In this document: positions 22,696 through 24,312 of the stretch, one piece after another
Layout of the letters: each line of letters opens with the position of its first letter
How positions within the stretch are numbered: the stretch's first letter is position 1
Origin: Chthonomonas sp. UBA2387
Lineage (GTDB): Bacteria; Armatimonadota; Fimbriimonadia; Fimbriimonadales; Fimbriimonadaceae
NCBI GenBank assembly: GCA_002343445.1
Contig: DDSP01000045.1
Location: 1-24,312, forward strand
Direction of reading: 5' to 3'
Length of the DNA stretch: 24,312 nucleotides
The notes under the pieces: generated by a model
Seen by the model: the letters and a program-made list of their open reading frames with translations, nothing else
What the model was told of the DNA's origin: nothing
Databases searched by the model: none
Made by a program: the position numbers and the translations under genes

Positions 22696-23223
22696 GTGCC
22701 AGAACAGTTCTCCCTGAGCGTCGGCGGGGTCCAAGCGACCCTGCGCGACGTGGTGCTTCCGAACGGTTTGAAGCTGGATTCGTTATCGGTGGCCGGCGAA
22801 GCCTTGGCGATCACGTCGGACCCGTTCACCATGGCCCTCAAGGAACCTGGGCGGGCCGAAGTCCGGCTGAGGCAACCCTCGATCGAGGCGTTTCTGTTGC
22901 CCCAACTGCCCGACACGCTGCGCGATGTGACGATACGTCTCATACCGGGCTACGTCGTCGCCAACGCCACCATGCGCGTGATGTTCGAGATGCGCGGCAC
23001 GGCCAAGTTCGTCCTTCGCGTGGTCGGCGACTCCGAACTCCATGTCGAGGTCGAGAGCGTGGACGTGTTCTCAGGGGTGGCGAAGCCGATGATCGAGAAG
23101 CAACTGGCCGCAATCAACCCCGTGTTCGATACCAAGGACTTGCCGCTTCGCCTGAAGCTCACGTCCGCCCGCATCGAAGCGGGCGAGGTGATCGTCGAGG
23201 GTCTGGTGGAGGGCACCCCCTGA
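22696..23223 (+). CDS. DUF2993 (LmeA-like) protein without visible signal peptide
   Basis: The 175-residue protein matches the DUF2993 / LmeA pattern of long alternating beta-strands ending in NPVFDTKDLPLRLKLTSARIEAGEVIVEG. LmeA of mycobacteria binds phospholipids in the cell envelope. Here translation starts at GTG 22696 and the N-terminus (MPEQFSLSVGGVQATLRDV) carries no signal peptide or membrane helix. The protein may be cytoplasmic or associate with the membrane through its partner. The stop TGA is overlapped by the probable CTG start of the cyclase gene. The tight order M48 protease, DUF2993, cyclase, prepilin suggests co-expression. Confidence 0.83.
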   Translation: MPEQFSLSVGGVQATLRDVVLPNGLKLDSLSVAGEALAITSDPFTMALKEPGRAEVRLRQPSIEAFLLPQLPDTLRDVTIRLIPGYVVANATMRVMFEMRGTAKFVLRVVGDSELHVEVESVDVFSGVAKPMIEKQLAAINPVFDTKDLPLRLKLTSARIEAGEVIVEGLVEGTP

Positions 23224-24269
23224 CCGAACTCACTCGGTTCCGGTGGCGCATCTTCTTCTACAGCGCCGTCCCCGCCTGTTCGGCACCGGTCCTCTTCACG
23301 TGGTTCAGCACCCGCCACTTCGCACCCGAACTTCTGGTCCTCGGGCTGGGCAGCGGTCTGCTCGGAACGGTCGGCATCAACGCCACCGAGTTTTGGGTGA
23401 TGCCCAACTTTCGCAGACGGCCCTTCCTGGTCGGCGTAGGCGTTCGCGTGGCCTGCTACGCGGCGACCATGGTCGTCGGGTTCAATGTCGGCATTGCGCT
23501 GATGGTCGCCGTAGGCGGCAGACGTTCCCTCTTCGACCCCACACCCTGGAGCCAAGCGTGGGAGTTGTTCTTCTCGCGGCAGGTTCAGACGGGTTTCTGG
23601 TTCGCCCTGATCGGCCTGTTCGTGGTCAACTTCGTCATCCAAGTGAGCCACAAGATCGGGCCCGGCGTGGCGCTGAACTGGCTGCTCGGCCGCTACCACA
23701 AGCCCAAACAGGAAGAGCGGTTCTTCATGTTCCTCGACATCAAGGACTCGACGCCCTTGGCCGAGCGGCTCGGCAACGAGAGGTTCAGCCTGTTCGTCCG
23801 CGACTTCTTCGACGATATGACCTATCCCCTGATCAAGACGCGGGCCGAGGTGAGCCACTACATCGGCGACGAGGTGGTCGTCTCGTGGCGGATCCCCTAC
23901 GGCCAGCGCAATCAGAACGCGCTACGCCTCTTCGGACTGGTGCGCGAAGCGATTGAAGCCCGGCGAGAGCAGTACCTCCGCGAATTCGGCGAGATGCCGC
24001 GGTTCAAAGCGGGCTTGCATGTGGGGCGCGTGGTCGCCACCGACGTAGGAGGACTCAAGAGCGAGATCGTCTTTCACGGCGACGTCTTGAACACGACCGC
24101 ACGAGTGGTCGGACTTTGCGGTTCGTTGGGTGAGGATTTCCTCCTGACCGACGAAGCGGCCCAACTCCTGCCAGGGCCGATCCAGACTGTCGCTTTGGGC
24201 GAGTTCGAACTCAAGGGCAAAGCCGAGCCCGTCGCGATCTCGGCCGTCCGACTTCACCCCACGCCATGA
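23220..24269 (+). CDS. Membrane-bound class III adenylate/guanylate cyclase, probable CTG start
   Basis: The C-terminal half (about 165-345) is a class III nucleotidyl cyclase domain. FFMFLDIKDST provides Asp173, YIGDEVVVSW provides Asp217 (metal binding), and HGDVLNTTARV provides Asn291 and Arg295 (transition-state residues). EFELKGKAEPVAISAV is the usual end. Ahead of it are four hydrophobic helices, about 10-30, 37-53, 70-97 and 126-143. ATG or GTG starts exist only at 23397-23400, which would delete the first two helices. The frame between 23220 and 23396 is open and reads as a membrane protein (RIFFYSAVPACSAPVLFTWF…). The first NTG in it is CTG 23220, overlapping the DUF2993 stop (CTGA), which gives 349 residues. 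The product would be cAMP or cGMP; specificity is not clear. Its stop overlaps the next prepilin start. Confidence 0.85.
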   Translation: MTELTRFRWRIFFYSAVPACSAPVLFTWFSTRHFAPELLVLGLGSGLLGTVGINATEFWVMPNFRRRPFLVGVGVRVACYAATMVVGFNVGIALMVAVGGRRSLFDPTPWSQAWELFFSRQVQTGFWFALIGLFVVNFVIQVSHKIGPGVALNWLLGRYHKPKQEERFFMFLDIKDSTPLAERLGNERFSLFVRDFFDDMTYPLIKTRAEVSHYIGDEVVVSWRIPYGQRNQNALRLFGLVREAIEARREQYLREFGEMPRFKAGLHVGRVVATDVGGLKSEIVFHGDVLNTTARVVGLCGSLGEDFLLTDEAAQLLPGPIQTVALGEFELKGKAEPVAISAVRLHPTP

Positions 24270-24312
24270 AACGCGCCTTCACCCTCATCGAGTTGCTGGT
24301 CGTCATCGCGAT
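24266..24312 (+). CDS. Second prepilin-type protein, N-terminus only (cut by window edge)
   Basis: ATG 24266 overlaps the cyclase stop (ATGA) and reads MKRAFTLIELLVVIA before the window ends. The 15 residues are identical to those of the prepilin-like protein at 19988, but seven of the codons differ synonymously. This points to conserved protein function rather than a recent duplication. The Ala before the cleavage point is also shared. Translational coupling to the cyclase is likely. Nothing can be said about the rest. Confidence 0.85.
   Translation, partial: MKRAFTLIELLVVIA

Noticed and set aside
23397..24269. Cyclase starting at GTG 23397 or ATG 23400
   Set aside because: It would discard 59-60 in-frame codons that encode two membrane helices and leave an unexplained coding-like gap. 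It remains the fallback if the CTG start is disproved.

Overview
The window is a GC-rich bacterial chromosome segment with 23 protein-coding genes, the last one cut by the right edge. It has no rRNA, tRNA, CRISPR array or insertion sequence that I could recognise. Two genes begin with the same prepilin N-terminus (MKRAFTLIELLVVIA). The complete one continues in the style common in Armatimonadota and Planctomycetes (…FPVYAQAKE…, DUF1559-like). With DapL, a GH172/DUF2961 protein and a DUF2993 protein, this makes a Fimbriimonas-like member of the Armatimonadota my best guess. That is inference, not proof. Gene density is high and no gap reaches 300 bases.

Layout. Positions 208-5599 hold four leftward genes: a secreted GH172/DUF2961 protein, an FAH-family hydrolase, an M16 peptidase and a GAF-GAF sensor histidine kinase. 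Positions 5682-11072 run rightward: pheS overlapping a cupin gene, membrane-anchored msrA closely followed by selB, then an aspartase/fumarase-family lyase. Positions 11076-15288 run leftward: selD, a sugar isomerase-like protein, a hemerythrin-cupin fusion, an FMN reductase-like protein, a YdeI/DUF1905 protein and a small membrane protein. Positions 15328-17794 hold dapL and folC, rightward. A leftward PLP gamma-lyase follows (17872-19161). The right end (19295-24312) is envelope-oriented and rightward: a one-pass membrane protein, a prepilin-like protein, two lipoproteins, an M48 protease, a DUF2993 protein, a membrane nucleotidyl cyclase and the start of a second prepilin.

Main observation. 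The window carries two parts of a selenocysteine system, selB and selD, and selD itself appears to be a selenoprotein. The frame opens at ATG 15288 and reads through an in-frame UGA at codon 12, exactly where the SelD active-site Cys/Sec belongs (HCAG-U-ASK). A 7-bp perfect hairpin with an outer 4-bp stem follows the UGA, as expected of a bacterial SECIS. A caller that stops at UGA would start this gene about 20 codons late and lose the catalytic residue. SelA and tRNA-Sec must lie elsewhere.

Other structure. Several transcription-unit starts share GGTANNNT 7-15 nt ahead of the start codon, usually without a good Shine-Dalgarno, which suggests leaderless or near-leaderless transcripts. selD and dapL use two such boxes back to back over one near-palindrome. 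The membrane cyclase appears to start at a CTG that overlaps the preceding stop (CTGA). This adds two membrane helices missed by an ATG/GTG start and places DUF2993, cyclase and prepilin genes in one overlapping chain.
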